Positions 24,001 through 38,686 of a DNA stretch of 64,000 nt are shown here, piece by piece. Both the position numbers and the translations under genes were made by a program. Numbering within the stretch: the first letter of the stretch is position 1; each line of letters begins with the position of its first letter. Origin of the DNA: Colletes latitarsis (lineage: Eukaryota > Arthropoda > Insecta > Hymenoptera > Colletidae). The notes under the pieces are model-generated. The model saw nothing but the letters and a program-made list of their open reading frames with translations. It had not been told where the DNA came from and did not search any database. The DNA lies in contig NC_135134.1 in the NCBI RefSeq assembly GCF_051014445.1, positions 5,175,672-5,239,671 on the forward strand. Direction: 5' to 3'.

Positions 24001-26181
24001 TACTTGATGGCTAGAACCTGGACTTTTTCTGGATTGGATCACGTAGTAATGTGGTATCACACTGAAACATTCAATTAAACCTTGTTTCGATGAATATTTT
24101 AGAGGATAACGCATGTTATGTCTAGGTTAGACCTGGGATTTGCCCTCATCAGGGCCATACCTTCGCATTGCTCACATGCTTGTTGAACAGATCCTGGGTT
24201 TTTTCAGGTTTGGATCACGTAGTAATGTGGTACCACACTGTAACATTCAATTAAATCTTGTCTTGATAAACATTTTAGGTGATAGCGGATGTTAGGTCTG
24301 GGTTAGGTCTAGGATTTGCCCTCAGCGGGCTCATACTATCGCATATTTCTCATTCTTGATGGCTAGATACTGGGCTTTTTCTGGATTGGATCAGGTAGTA
24401 ATGTGGTATCACACTGAAACATTCAATTAAACCTGGTTTCGATCAATATTTTAGAGGATAACGGATGTTATGGTTAGGTTAGGCCTGGGATTTGCCATCA
24501 TCAGACACATACTTTCGCATTCTCCACATACTTGTTGAACAGATCCTGGGTTTTTTCTGGTTTGGATCACGTAGTAATGTGGTACCACACTGAAACAGGC
24601 CATTAAACCTGGTTTCGATCAATAATTTAGAGGATAACGCATGTTATGTCTGGGATAGGTCTGGGATTTGCCCTCGTCAGGCTCATACTTTCGCATTCTC
24701 CACATACTTGTTGACCAGATCCTGGGTTTATTCTGGTTCGGATCACGTAGTAATGTGGTACCACACTGAAACAGTCCATTAAACCTGGTTTCGATCAATA
24801 TTTTAGAGGATAACGCATGTTATGTCTAGTTTAGGCCGGGGATTTGCCCTCATCAGACACATATTTTCGCGTTCTACACATACCTGTTAATCAGATCCTG
24901 GGTATTTTTCTGGTTTGGATCAGGTAGTAATGTGGTATCACACTGAAACATTCAATTAAACCTGGTTTCGATCAATATTTTAGAGGATAACGGATGTTAT
25001 GGTTAGGTTAGGCCTGGGATTTGCCATCATCAGACACATACTTTCGCATTCTCCACATACTTGTTGAACAGATCCTGGGTTTTTTCTGGTTTGGATCACG
25101 TAGTAATGTGGTACCACACTGAAACAGGCCATTAAACCTGGTTTCGATCAATAATTTAGAGGATAACGCATGTTATGTCTGGGATAGGTCTGGGATTTGC
25201 CCTCGTCAGGCTCATACTTTCGCATACTTCACATACTAGTTGTACAGATCCTGGGTTTTATTCTGGTTTGGATCACGTAGTAATGTGGTACCACACTGAA
25301 ACATTCAATTAAATCTGGTCTTGATAAATATTTTAGAGGATAACGCATGTTAGGTCAAGGTTAGGTCTAGGATTTGCCCTCAGCGGGCTCATACTTTCGC
25401 ATATTTCACATACTTGATGGCTAGAACCTGGACTTTTTCTGGATTGGATCACGTAGTAATGTGGTATCACACTGAAACATTCAATTAAACCTTGTTTCGA
25501 TGAATATTTTAGAGGATAACGCATGTTATGTCTAGGTTAGACCTGGGATTTGCCCTCATCAGGGCCATATTTTCGCATTGTTTACATACTTGTTGAACAG
25601 ATGCCTGGCTTCTTCTGGTTTCGATCACGTAGTAATGTGGTACCACACTGAAACAGTCCATTAAACCTGGTTTCGATCAATATTTTAGAGGATAACGCAT
25701 GTTATGTCTGGGATAGGCCTGGGATTTGCCATCATCAGGCACATACTTTCGCATTCTCCACATACTTGTTGAACAGATCCTGGGTTTTTTCTGGTTTGGA
25801 TGACGTAGTAATGTGGTACCACACTGAAACAGTCCATTAAACATGGTTTCGATCAATATTTTAGAGGATTACGCATGTTATGTCTGAGATAGGTCAGGGA
25901 TTTGTCCTCATCAGGCTCATAGTTTCGCGTTTTTCACATACTTGTTGAACAGATTCTGGGTTTTTTCTGGTTTGGATCACGTAGTAATGTGGAGCCACAC
26001 TGAAACTGGCCATCATACCTGGTTTCGATTAATATTTTAGAGAATGACGCATGTTAGGTCTAGGTTAGGTGTGGGATTTGCTCTTATCAGGCTCGTACTT
26101 TCGTATATTTCTCATAGCTGATGGCCAGATTCTGGGCTTTTTCTGGTTTGGATCACGTAGTAATGTGGTTCCACACTGAAA
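21075..26181. repeat. Higher-order unit U1 (29 monomers, 5107 bp)
   Basis: Runs from one CCCTCGACAGG monomer (21150) to the next (26257). The stretch 21075-24820 is repeated in U2 with few changes, apart from a two-monomer segment present only here (23406-23757). The stretch from about 25186 to the end is repeated at the end of U2 at an offset of 4931 bp. Between 24.82 and 25.19 kb the two units differ in monomer content. Confidence 0.85.
23406..23757. repeat. Two-monomer indel between U1 and U2
   Basis: The offset between U1 and U2 changes from 5107 bp to 4755 bp across this segment, a difference of exactly 352 bp or two monomers. On either side the units agree base for base over long tracts. 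The segment carries CCCTCTTCAGGCTC and GGTCTTTGTTAGGCC monomers, missing from U2 at the matching point near 28507. It was lost from U2 or gained by U1 through exchange in register. Confidence 0.85.
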
Positions 26182-29100
26182 CAGTCGATTAAAACAGGTT
26201 TCGGTCAATATTTTAGATGATAACGCAAGTTATGTCTGGGATAGGTCTGGGATTTGCCCTCGACAGGCTCATACTTTCGCATTCCTCACATACTAGTTGT
26301 ACGGATCCTGGATTTTTTCTGGTTTGGATCACGTAGTAATGTGGTACCACACTGAAACAGTCGATTAAACCTGGTCTTGATAAATATTTTAGAGGATAAC
26401 GCATGTGAGGTCTGGGTTAGGTCTAGGATTTGCCCTAGTCAGGCTCCTAATTTCGCATATTTCTCATACTTCTTGGCTAGATCCTCGGCTTTTTCTGGAT
26501 TGGATCACGTAGTAATGTGGTACCACACTGAAACAGTAAATTAAACCTGGTTTCGATCAATATTTTAGAGGATAACGCAAGTTAGGTCTGGGATAGGTCC
26601 GGGATTTGCCCTCGTCAGGCTCATACTTTCGCATTTTTCACATACTTGTTGAACAGATCCTGGGTTTTTTCTGGTTTGGATCACGTAGTAATGTGGTACC
26701 ACACTGAAACATTCAATTAAATCTGGTCTTGATAAATATTTTAGAGAATAACTCATGTTAGGTCTAGGTTTGGTCTGGGATTTGCTCTCATCAGGCTCGA
26801 ACTTTCGCATATTTCTCATACATGATGGCCAGATTATGGCCTTTTTCTGGTTCGGATCCCGTTGTAATGTGGTACCACACTGAAACAGTCCATTAAACCT
26901 GGTTTCGATGAATATTTTAGAGGATAACGCATGTTATGTCTAGGTTAGGCCTGGGATTTGCCCTCATCAGACACATACTTTCGCATTCTCCACATACTTG
27001 TTGAACAGATCCTGGGTTTTTTCAGGTTTGGATCACGTAGTAATGTGGTACCACACTGTAACATTCAATTAAATCTTGTCTTGATAAACATTTTAGAGGA
27101 TAGCGGATGCTAGGTCTGGGTTAGGTCTAGGATTTGCCCTCAGCGGGCTCATATTTTCGCATTCTCCACATACTTGTTGACCAGATCCTGGGTTTTTTCT
27201 GGTTTGGATCACGTAGTAATGTGGTACCACACTGAAACAGTCCATTAAACCTGGTTTCGATCAATAATTTAGAGTATAACGCATGTTATGTCTGGGATAG
27301 GTCTGGGATTTGCCCTCGTCAGGCTCATACTTTCGCATTCTCCACATACTTGTTGACCAGATCCTGGGTTTATTCTGGTTCGGATCACGTAGTAATGTGG
27401 TACCACACTGAAACAGTCCATTAAACCTGGTTTCGATCAATATTTTAGAGGATAACGCATGTTCTGACTAGGTTGGGCCTGGGATTTGCCCACATCAGAC
27501 ACATACTTACGCATTCTCCACATACTTGTTAAACAGATCCTGGGTTTTGTCTGGTTTGGATCACGTAGTAATGTGGTACCACACTGAAACCGTCCATTAA
27601 ACCTGGTTTCGATCAATATTTTAGAGGATAACGCATGTTATGTCTAGTTTAGGCCGGGGATTTGCCCTCATCAGACACATATTTTCGCGTTCTACACATA
27701 CCTGTTAATCAGATCCTGGGTATTTTTCTGGTTTGAACCAGGTAGTAATGTGGTACCACACTGAAACAGTCGATTAAACCTGGATTCGATCAATATTTTT
27801 GAGGTTAACGCATGTTAGGTCTGGGTTAGGTCTAGGATTTGCCCTAATCAGGCTCATAATTTCGCATATTTCTCAAACTCCATGGCTAGATCCTGGGCTT
27901 TTTCTGGATTGGATCACGTAGTAATGTGGTACCACACTGAAACATTCAATTAAACCTGGTTTCGATCAATAATTTAGAGGATAACGCATGTTATGGTTAG
28001 GTTAGGCCTGGGATTTGCCATCATCAGACACAAACTTTCGCATTCTCCACATACTTGTTGAACGGATCCTGGGTTTTTTCTGGTTTGGATCACGTAGTAA
28101 CGCGGTACCACACTGAAACATTCAATTAAACCTGGTTTCGATCAATATTTTTGAGGATAACGCATGTTAGGTCTGGGTTAGGTCTAGGATTTGCCCTAAT
28201 CAGGCTCATAATTTCGCATATTTCTCAAACTCCATGGCTAGATCCTGGGCTTTTTCTGGATTGGATCACGTAGTAATGTGGTACCACACTGAAACATTCA
28301 ATTAAACCTGGTTTCGATCAATAATTTAGAGGATAACGCATGTTATGGTTAGGTTAGGCCTGGGATTTGCCATCATCAGACACATACTTTCGCATTCTCC
28401 ACATACTTGTTGAACAGATCCTGGGTTTTTTCTGGTTTGGATCACGTAGTAATGTGGTACCATACTGAAACAGTCCATTAAACCTGGTTTCGATCAATAT
28501 TTTAGAGGATAACGCATGTTATGTCTAGTTTAGGCCGGGGATTTCCCCTCATCAGGCTCATAGTTTCGAGTTTTTCGCATACTTGTTGAACAGATTCCGG
28601 CCTTTTTCCGGTTTGGGTCACGCAGTAATGTGGTACCACACTGAAACATTCAATTAAAACTGGTCTCGATAAATATTTTAGAGGATAACGCATGTTAGGT
28701 CAGGGTTAGGTCTAGGATTTGCCCTCAGCGGGCTCATACTTTCGCATATTTCACATACTTGATGGCTAGAACCTGGACTTTTTCTGGATTGGATCACGTA
28801 GTAATGTGGTATCACACTGAAACATTCAATTAAACCTTGTTTCGATGAATATTTTAGAGGATAACGCATGTTATGTCTAGGTTAGACCTGGGATTTGCCC
28901 TCATCAGGGCCATACCTTCGCATTGCTCACATGCTTGTTGAACAGATCCTGGGTTTTTTCAGGTTTGGATCACGTAGTAATGTGGTACCACACTGTAACA
29001 TTCAATTAAATCTTGTCTTGATAAACATTTTAGGTGATAGCGGATGTTAGGTCTGGGTTAGGTCTAGGATTTGCCCTCAGCGGGCTCATACTATCGCATA

Positions 29101-31112
29101 TTTCTCATTCTTGATGGCTAGATACTGGGCTTTTTCTGGATTGGATCAGGTAGTAATGTGGTATCACACTGAAACATTCAATTAAACCTGGTTTCGATCA
29201 ATATTTTAGAGGATAACGGATGTTATGGTTAGGTTAGGCCTGGGATTTGCCATCATCAGACACATACTTTCGCATTCTCCACATACTTGTTGAACAGATC
29301 CTGGGTTTTTTCTGGTTTGGATCACGTAGTAATGTGGTACCACACTGAAACAGGCCATTAAACCTGGTTTCGATCAATAATTTAGAGGATAACGCATGTT
29401 ATGTCTGGGATAGGTCTGGGATTTGCCCTCGTCAGGCTCATACTTTCGCATTCTCCACATACTTGTTGACCAGATCCTGGGTTTATTCTGGTTCGGATCA
29501 CGTAGTAATGTGGTACCACACTGAAACAGTCCATTAAACCTGGTTTCGATCAATATTTTAGAGGATAACGCATGTTATGACTAGGTTGGGCCTGGGATTT
29601 GCCCACATCAGACACATACTTACGCATTCTCCACATACTTGTTAAACAGATCCTGGGTTTTGTCTGGCTTGGATCACGTAGTAATGTGGTACCACACTGA
29701 AACAGTTCATTAAACCTGGTTTCGATCAATATTTTAGAGGATAACGCATGTTATGTCTAGTTTAGGCCGGGGATTTGCCCTCATCAGACACATATTTTCG
29801 CGTTCTACACATACCTGTTAATCAGATCCTGGGTATTTTTCTGGTTTGGATCAGGTAGTAATGTGGTACCACACTGAAACAGTGGATTAAACCTGGTCTT
29901 GATAAATATTTTAGAGGATAACGCATGTTAGGTCTGGGTTAGGTCTAGGATTTGCCCTCAGCGGGCTCATACTATCGCATATTTCTCATACTTGATGGCT
30001 AGACCCTGGGCTTTTTCTGGATTGGATCACGTAGTAATGTGGTATCACACTGAAACATTCAATTAAACCTGGTTTCGATCAATATTTTAGAGGATAACGC
30101 ATGTTATGTCTAGTTTAGGTCTGGGATTTGCCCTCGTCAGGCTCATACTTTCGCATACTTCACATACTAGTTGTACAGATCCTGGGTTTTATTCTGGTTT
30201 GGATCACGTAGTAATGTGGTACCACACTGAAACATTCAATTAAATCTGGTCTTGATAAATATTTTAGAGGATAACGCATGTTAGGTCAAGGTTAGGTCTA
30301 GGATTTGCCCTCAGCGGGCTCATACTTTCGCATATTTCACATACTTGATGGCTAGAACCTGGACTTTTTCTGGATTGGATCACGTAGTAATGTGGTATCA
30401 CACTGAAACATTCAATTAAACCTTGTTTCGATGAATATTTTAGAGGATAACGCATGTTATGTCTAGGTTAGACCTGGGATTTGCCCTCATCAGGGCCATA
30501 TTTTCGCATTGTTTACATACTTGTTGAACAGATGCCTGGCTTCTTCTGGTTTCGATCACGTAGTAATGTGGTACCACACTGAAACAGTCCATTAAACCTG
30601 GTTTCGATCAATATTTTAGAGGATAACGCATGTTATGTCTGGGATAGGCCTGGGATTTGCCATCATCAGGCACATACTTTCGCATTCTCCACATACTTGT
30701 TGAACAGATCCTGGGTTTTTTCTGGTTTGGATGACGTAGTAATGTGGTACCACACTGAAACAGTCCATTAAACATGGTTTCGATCAATATTTTAGAGGAT
30801 TACGCATGTTATGTCTGAGATAGGTCAGGGATTTGTCCTCATCAGGCTCATAGTTTCGCGTTTTTCACATACTTGTTGAACAGATTCTGGGTTTTTTCTG
30901 GTTTGGATCACGTAGTAATGTGGAGCCACACTGAAACTGGCCATCATACCTGGTTTCGATTAATATTTTAGAGAATGACGCATGTTAGGTCTAGGTTAGG
31001 TGTGGGATTTGCTCTTATCAGGCTCGTACTTTCGTATATTTCTCATAGCTGATGGCCAGATTCTGGGCTTTTTCTGGTTTGGATCACGTAGTAATGTGGT
31101 TCCACACTGAAA
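26182..31112. repeat. Higher-order unit U2 (28 monomers, 4931 bp)
   Basis: Marker CCCTCGACAGG at 26257. About 28507-29575 matches U1 23752-24820 at 4755 bp, and 30117 onwards matches U1 25186 onwards at 4931 bp. The middle (about 29575-30117) has monomers in a different order from U1, including one with the GTTATGACTAGGTTGGGCC variant. The tail (30589-31112) is repeated at the end of U3 at an offset of 4932 bp. Confidence 0.85.
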
Positions 31113-34100
31113 CAGTCGATTAAAACAGGTTTCGGTCAATATTTTAGATGATAACGCAAGTTATGTCTGGGATAGGTCTGGGATTTGCCCTCGACAGGCT
31201 CATACTTTCGCATTCCTCACATACTAGTTGTACGGATCCTGGATTTTTTCTGGTTTGGATCACGTAGTAATGTGGTACCACACTGAAACAGTCGATTAAA
31301 CCTGGTCTTGATAAATATTTTAGAGGATAACGCATGTGAGGTCTGGGTTAGGTCTAGGATTTGCCCTAGTCAGGCTCCTAATTTCGCATATTTCTCATAC
31401 TTCTTGGCTAGATCCTCGGCTTTTTCTGGATTGGATCACGTAGTAATGTGGTACCACACTGAAACAGTAAATTAAACCTGGTTTCGATCAATATTTTAGA
31501 GGATAACGCAAGTTAGGTCTGGGATAGGTCCGGGATTTGCCCTCGTCAGGCTCATACTTTCGCATTTTTCACATACTTGTTGAACAGATCCTGGGTTTTT
31601 TCTGGTTTGGATCACGTAGTAATGTGGTACCACACTGAAACAATCAATTAAATCTGGTCTTGATAAATATTTTAGAGGATAACGCATGTTAGGTCTGGGT
31701 TAGGTCTAGGATTTGCCCTCAGCGGGCTCATACTATCGCATATTTCACATAGTTGATGGCCAGATTCTGGGCTTTTTCTGGTTTGGATCTCGTAGTAATG
31801 TGGTACCAGAACTGAAACAGTCGATTAAAACAGGTTTCGATCAATATTTTTGAGGGTAGCGCATGTTAGGTCTAGGTTAGGCCTGGGATTTGCCCTCATC
31901 AGGGCCATATTTTCGCATTGTTCACATACTTGTTGAACAGATGCCTGGCTTCTTCTGGTTTCGATCACGTAGTAATGTGGTACCACACTGAAACAGTCCA
32001 TTAAACATGGATTCGATCAATATTTTAGAGGATAACGCATGTTATGTCTGAGATAGGTCAGGGATTTGTCCTCATCAGGCTCATAGTTTCGCGTTTTTCA
32101 CATACTTGTTGAACAGATTCTGGTTTTTTTCTGGTTTGGATCACGTAGTAATGTGGTGCCACACTGAAACAGGCCATCATACCTGGTTTCGATTAATATT
32201 TTAGAGAATGACGCATGTTAGGTCTAGGTTAGGTCTGGGATTTGCTCTTATCAGGCTCGTACTTTCGTATATTTCTCATAGCTGATGGCCAGATTCTGGG
32301 CTTTTTCTGGTTTGGATCACGTAGTAATGTGGTTCCACACTGAAACAGTCGATTAAAACAGGTTTCGATCAATATTTTAGAGGATAACGCATGTTATGTC
32401 TAGTTTAACTCTGGGATTTGCCCTCGTCAGGCTCATACTTTCGCATTCTCCACATACTTGTTGACCAGATCCTGGGTTTATTCTGGTTCGGATCACGTAG
32501 TAATGTGGTACCACACTGAAACAGTCCATTAAACCTGGTTTCGATCAATATTTTAGAGGATAACGCATGTTATGACTAGGTTGGGCCTGGGATTTGCCCA
32601 CATCAGACACATACTTACGCATTCTCCACATACTTGTTAAACAGATCCTGGGTTTTGTCTGGCTTGGATCACGTAGTAATGTGGTACCACACTGAAACAG
32701 TTCATTAAACCTGGTTTCGATCAATATTTTAGAGGATAACGCATGTTATGTCTAGTTTAGGCCGGGGATTTGCCCTCATCAGACACATATTTTCGCGTTC
32801 TACACATACCTGTTAATCAGATCCTGGGTATTTTTCTGGTTTGGATCAGGTAGTAATGTGGTACCACACTGAAACAGTCGATTAAACCTGGGTTCGATCA
32901 ATATTTTTGAGGGTAGCGCATGTTAGGTCTAGGTTAGGCCTGGGATTTTCCCTCATCAGACACATACTTTCGCATTCTTCACATACTTGTTGAACGGATC
33001 CTGGGTTTTTTCTAGTTTGGATCACGTAGCAATGTGGAACCACACTGAAACAGTGGATTAAACCTGGTCTTGATAAATATTTTAGAGGATAACGCATGTT
33101 AGGTCTGGGTTAGGTCTAGGATTTGCCCTCAGCGGGCTCATACTATCGCATATTTCTCATACTTGATGGCTAGACCCTGGGCTTTTTCTGGATTGGATCA
33201 CGTAGTAATGTGGTATCACACTGAAACATTCAATTAAACCTGGTTTCGATCAATATTTTAGAGGATAACGCATGTTATGTCTAGTTTAGGTCTGGGATTT
33301 GCCCTCGTCAGGCTCATACTTTCGCATTCTTCACATACTAGTTGTACAGATCCTGGGTTTTATTCTGGTTTGGATCACGTAGTAATGTGGTACCACACTG
33401 AAACAGTCGATTAAACCTGGTTTCGATCAATAATTTTGAGGGTAACGCTTGTTAGGTCTACGTTGGGCCTAGGATTTTCCCTCATCAGACACATAATTTC
33501 GCATTCTTCACATACATGTAGAGCGGATCCTGTGTTTTTTCTGGTTTGGATCACGTAGTAATGTGGTACCACACTGAAAAAGTCCATTAAACCTGGCATC
33601 GATGAATATTTTAGAGAATAACTCATGTTAGGTCTAGGTTAGGTCCGTGATTTGCCCTCATCAGGGTCGTATTTTCGCATTTTTCACATACTTGTTGAAC
33701 AGTTCCCTGGCTTTTTCTGATTTGGATCACGTAGTAATGTGGTACCACACTGAAACTGTCCATTAAACCTGGTTTCGATCAATATTTTAGAGGATAACGC
33801 ATGTTATGTCTGGGATAGGTCTGGGATTTCCCCTCATCAGGCTCATAGTTTCGAGTTTTTCGCATACTTGTTAAACAGATTCTGGCCTTTTTCTGGTTTG
33901 GGTCACGCAGTAATGTGGTACCACACTGAAACATTCAATTAAATCTGGTCTTGATAAATATTTTAGAGGATAACGCATGTTAGGTCAAGGTTAGGTCTAG
34001 GATTTGCCCTCAGCGGGCTCATACTTTCGCATATTTCACATACTTGATGGCTAGAACCTGGACTTTTTCTGGATTGGATCACGTAGTAATGTGGTATCAC

Positions 34101-36044
34101 ACTGAAACATTCAATTAAACCTTGTTTCGATGAATATTTTAGAGGATAACGCATGTTATGTCTAGGTTAGACCTGGGATTTGCCCTCATCAGGGCCATAT
34201 TTTCGCATTGTTTACATACTTGTTGAACAGATGCCTGGCTTCTTCTGGTTTCGATCACGTAGTAATGTGGTACCACACTGAAACAGTCCATTAAACCTGG
34301 TTTCGATCAATATTTTAGAGGATAACGCATGTTATGTCTGGGATAGGCCTGGGATTTGCCATCATCAGGCACATACTTTCGCATTCTCCACATACTTGTT
34401 GAACAGATCCTGGGTTTTTTCTGGTTTGGATCACGTAGTAGTGTGGTACCACACTGAAACAGTCCATTAATCATGGTTTCGATCAATATTTTAGAGGATA
34501 ACGCATGTTATGTCTGAGATAGGTCAGGGATTTGTCCTCATCAGGCTCATAGTTTCGCGTTTTTCACATACTTGTTGAACAGATTCTGGGTTTTTTCTGG
34601 TTTGGATCACGTAGTAATGTGGTGCCACACTGAAACAGGCCATCATACCTGGTTTCGATTAATATTTTAGAGAATGACGCATGTTAGGTCTAGGTTAGGT
34701 CTGGGATTTGCTCTTATCAGGCTCGTACTTTCGTATATTTCTCATAGCTGATGGCCAGATTCTGGGCTTTTTCTGGTTTGGATCACGTAGTAATGTGGTT
34801 CCACACTGAAACATTCAATTAAACCTGGTTTCGATCAATATTTTAGAGGATAACGCATGTTATGTCTAGTTTAGGTCTGGGATTTGCCCTCGTCAGGCTC
34901 ATACTTTCGCATTCTTCACAAACTAGTTGTACAGATCCTGGGTTTTATTCTGGTTTGGATCACGTAGTAATGTGGTACCACACAGAAACAGTCGATTAAA
35001 CCTGGTTTCGATCAATAATTTTGAGGGTAACGCTTGTTAGGTCTACGTTGGGCCTGGGATTTTCCCTCATCAGACACATAATTTCGCATTCTTCACATAC
35101 ATGTAGAGCGGATCCTGTGTTTTTTCTGGTTTGGATCACGTAGTAATGTGGTACCACACTGAAAAAGTCCATTAAACCTGGCATCGATGAATATTTTAGA
35201 GAATAACTCATGTTAGGTCTAGGTTAGGTCCGTGATGTGCCCTCATCAGGGTCATATTTACGCATTTTTCACATACTTGTTGAACAGAGCCCTGGCTTTT
35301 TCTGATTTGGATCACGTAGTAATGTGGTACCACACTGAAACTGTCCATTAAACCTGGTTTCGATCAATATTTTAGAGGATAACGCATGTTATGTCTGGGA
35401 TAGGTCTGGGATTTCCCCTCATCAGGCTCATAGTTTCGAGTTTTTCGCATACTTGTTGAACAGATTCTGGCCTTTTTCTGGTTTGGGTCACGTAGTAATG
35501 TGGTACCACACTGAAACAGTCCATTAAACATGGTTTCGATCAATATTTTAGAGGATAACGCATGTTATGTCTGGGATAGGCCTGGGATTTGCCATCATCA
35601 GGCACATACTTTCGCATTCTCCACATACTTGTTGAACAGATTCTGGGTTTTTTCTGGTTTGGATGACGTAGTAATGTGGTACCACACTGAAACAGTCCAT
35701 TAAACATGGTTTCGATCAATATTTTAGAGGATTACGCATGTTATGTCTGAGATAGGTCAGGGATTTGTCCTCATCAGGCTCATAGTTTCGCGTTTTTCAC
35801 ATACTTGTTGAACAGATTCTGGGTTTTTTCTGGTTTGGATCACGTAGTAATGTGGTGCCACACTGAAACTGGCCATCATATCTGGTTTCGATTAATATTT
35901 TAGAGAATGACGCATGTTAGGTCTAGGTTAGGTGTGGGATTTGCTCTTATCAGGCTCGTACTTTCGTATATTTCTCATAGCTGATGGCCAGATTCTGGGC
36001 TTTTTCTGGTTTGGATCACGTAGTAATGTGGTTCCACACTGAAA
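31113..36044. repeat. Higher-order unit U3 (28 monomers, 4932 bp), mosaic
   Basis: Marker at 31188. Its start copies the start of U2, and about 31645-32440 matches U4 at an offset of 4932 bp. About 33870-34700 instead matches U2 from about 30170 at an offset of 3699 bp (21 monomers), and its end copies the end of U2. It also holds an internal 9-monomer duplication. The unit is therefore a patchwork, although its total length equals that of U2 to within one base. Confidence 0.8.
33300..35475. repeat. Nine-monomer duplication inside U3 (1585-bp offset)
   Basis: About 33300-33890 matches about 34885-35475. Both carry the rare words GAGGGTAACGCTTGTTAGG, TACATGTAGAGCGG and GGCATCGATGAATATT. The same haplotype occurs once in U4 (37462) and once in U5 (40104), and a close relative with CATGTAGAACGG lies at 47428 and 49713. 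Confidence 0.8.
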
Positions 36045-38686
36045 CAGTCGATTAAAACAGGTTTCGGTCAATATTTTAGATGATAACGCAAGTTATGTCT
36101 GGGATAGGTCTGGGATTTGCCCTCGACAGGCTCATACTTTCGCATTCCTCACATACTAGTTGTACGGATCCTGGATTTTTTCTGGTTTGGATCACGTAGT
36201 AATGTGGTACCACACTGAAACAGTCGATTAAACCTGGTCTTGATAAATATTTTAGAGGATAACGCATGTGAGGTCTGGGTTAGGTCTAGGATTTGCCCTA
36301 GTCAGGCTCCTAATTTCGCATATTTCTCATACTTCTTGGCTAGATCCTCGGCTTTTTCTGGATTGAATCACGTAGTAATGTGGTACCACACTGAAACAGT
36401 AAATTAAACCTGGTTTCGATCAATATTTTAGAGGATAACGCAAGTTAGGTCTGGGATAGGTCCGGGATTTGCCCTCGTCAGGCTCATACTTTCGCATTTT
36501 TCACATACTTGTTGAACAGATCCTGGGTTTTTTCTGGTTTGGATCACGTAGTAATGTGGTACCACACTGAAACAATCAATTAAATCTGGTCTTGATAAAT
36601 ATTTTAGAGGATAACGCATGTTAGGTCTGGGTTAGGTCTAGGATTTGCCCTCAGCGGGCTCATACTATCGCATATTTCACATAGTTGATGGCCAGATTCT
36701 GGGCTTTTTCTGGTTTGGATCTCGTAGTAATGTGGTACCAGAACTGAAACAGTCGATTAAAACAGGTTTCGATCAATATTTTTGAGGGTAGCGCATGTTA
36801 GGTCTAGGTTAGGCCTGGGATTTGCCCTCATCAGGGCCATATTTTCGCATTGTTCACATACTTGTTGAACAGATGCCTGGCTTCTTCTGGTTTCGATCAC
36901 GTAGTAATGTGGTACCACACTGAAACAGTCCATTAAACATGGTTTCGATCAATATTTTAGAGGATAACGCATGTTATGTCTGAGATAGGTCAGGGATTTG
37001 TCCTCATCAGGCTCATAGTTTCGCGTTTTTCACATACTTGTTGAACAGATTCTGGTTTTTTTCTGGTTTGGATCACGTAGTAATGTGGTGCCACACTGAA
37101 ACAGGCCATCATACCTGGTTTCGATTAATATTTTAGAGAATGACGCATGTTAGGTCTAGGTTAGGTCTGGGATTTGCTCTTATCAGGCTCGTACTTTCGT
37201 ATATTTCTCATAGCTGATGGCCAGATTCTGGGCTTTTTCTGGTTTGGATCACGTAGTAATGTGGTTCCACACTGAAACAGTCGATTAAAACAGGTTTCGA
37301 TCAATATTTTAGAGGATAACGCATGTTATGTCTAGTTTAACTCTGGGATTTGCCCTCGTCAGGCTCATACTTTCGCATTCTTCACATACTAGTTGTACAG
37401 ATCCTGGGTTTTATTCTGGTTTGGATCACGTAGTAATGTGGTACCACACTGGAACAGTCGATTAAACCTGGTTTCGATCAATAATTTTGAGGGTAACGCT
37501 TGTTAGGTCTACGTTGGGCCTGGGATTTTCCCTCATCAGACACATAATTTCGCATTCTTCACATACATGTAGAGCGGATCCTGTGTTTTTTCTGGTTTGG
37601 ATCACGTAGTAATGTGGTACCACACTGAAAAAGTCCATTAAACCTGGCATCGATGAATATTTTAGAGAATAACTCATGTTAGGTCTAGGTTAGGTCCGTG
37701 ATTTGCCCTCATCAGGGTCATATTTTCGCATTTTTCACATACTTGTTGAACAGATCCCTGGCTTTTTCTGATTTGGATCACGTAGTAATGTGGTACCACA
37801 CTGAAACTGTCCATTAAACCTGGTTTCGATCAATATTTTAGAGGATAACGCATGTTATGTCTGGGATAGGTCTGGGATTTCCCCTCATCAGGCTCATAGT
37901 TTCGAGTTTTTCGCATACTTGTTGAACAGATTCTGGCCTTTTTCTGGTTTGGGTCACGCAGTAATGTGGTACCACACTGAAACATTCAATTAAATCTGGT
38001 CTTGATAAATATTTTAGAGGATAACGCATGTTAGGTCAGGGTTAGGTCTAGGATTTGCCCTCAGCGGGCTCATACTTTCGCATATTTCACATACTTGATG
38101 GCTAGAACCTGGACTTTTTCTGGATTGGATCACGTAGTAATGTGGTATCACACTGAAACATTCAATTACACCTTGTTTCGATGAATATTTTAGAGGATAA
38201 CGCATGTTATGTCTAGGTTAGACCTGGGATTTGCCCTCATCAGGGCCATATTTTCGCATTGTTCACATACTTGTTGAACAGATCCCTGGCTTTTTCTGAT
38301 TTGGATCACGTAGTAATGTGGTACCACACTGAAACTGTCCATTAAACCTGGTTTCGATCAATATTTTAGAGGATAACGCATGTTATGTCTGAGATAGGTC
38401 AGGGATTTGTCCTCATCAGGCTCATAGTTTCGCGTTTTTCACATACTTGTTGTACGGATCCTGGGTTTTTTCTGGTTTGGATCACGTAGTAATGTGGTAC
38501 CACACTGAAACAGTCGATTAAACCTGGTCTTGATAAATATTTTAGAGGATAACGCATGTGAGGTCTGGGTTAGGTCTAGGATTTGCCCTTGTCAGGCTCC
38601 TAATTTCGCATATTTCTCATACTTCATGGCTAGATCCTCGGCTTTTTCTGGATTGGATCACGTAGTAATGTGGTACCACACTGAAA
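36045..38686. repeat. Higher-order unit U4 (15 monomers, 2642 bp)
   Basis: Marker at 36120. Tandem with U5 and nearly identical to it; the repeat can equally be bounded at 36069-38710. Its first part matches U3 through about 37372, after which it switches to the TACATGTAGAGCGG haplotype. That pattern is expected if a 28-monomer unit lost 13 monomers by unequal exchange. Confidence 0.9.
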
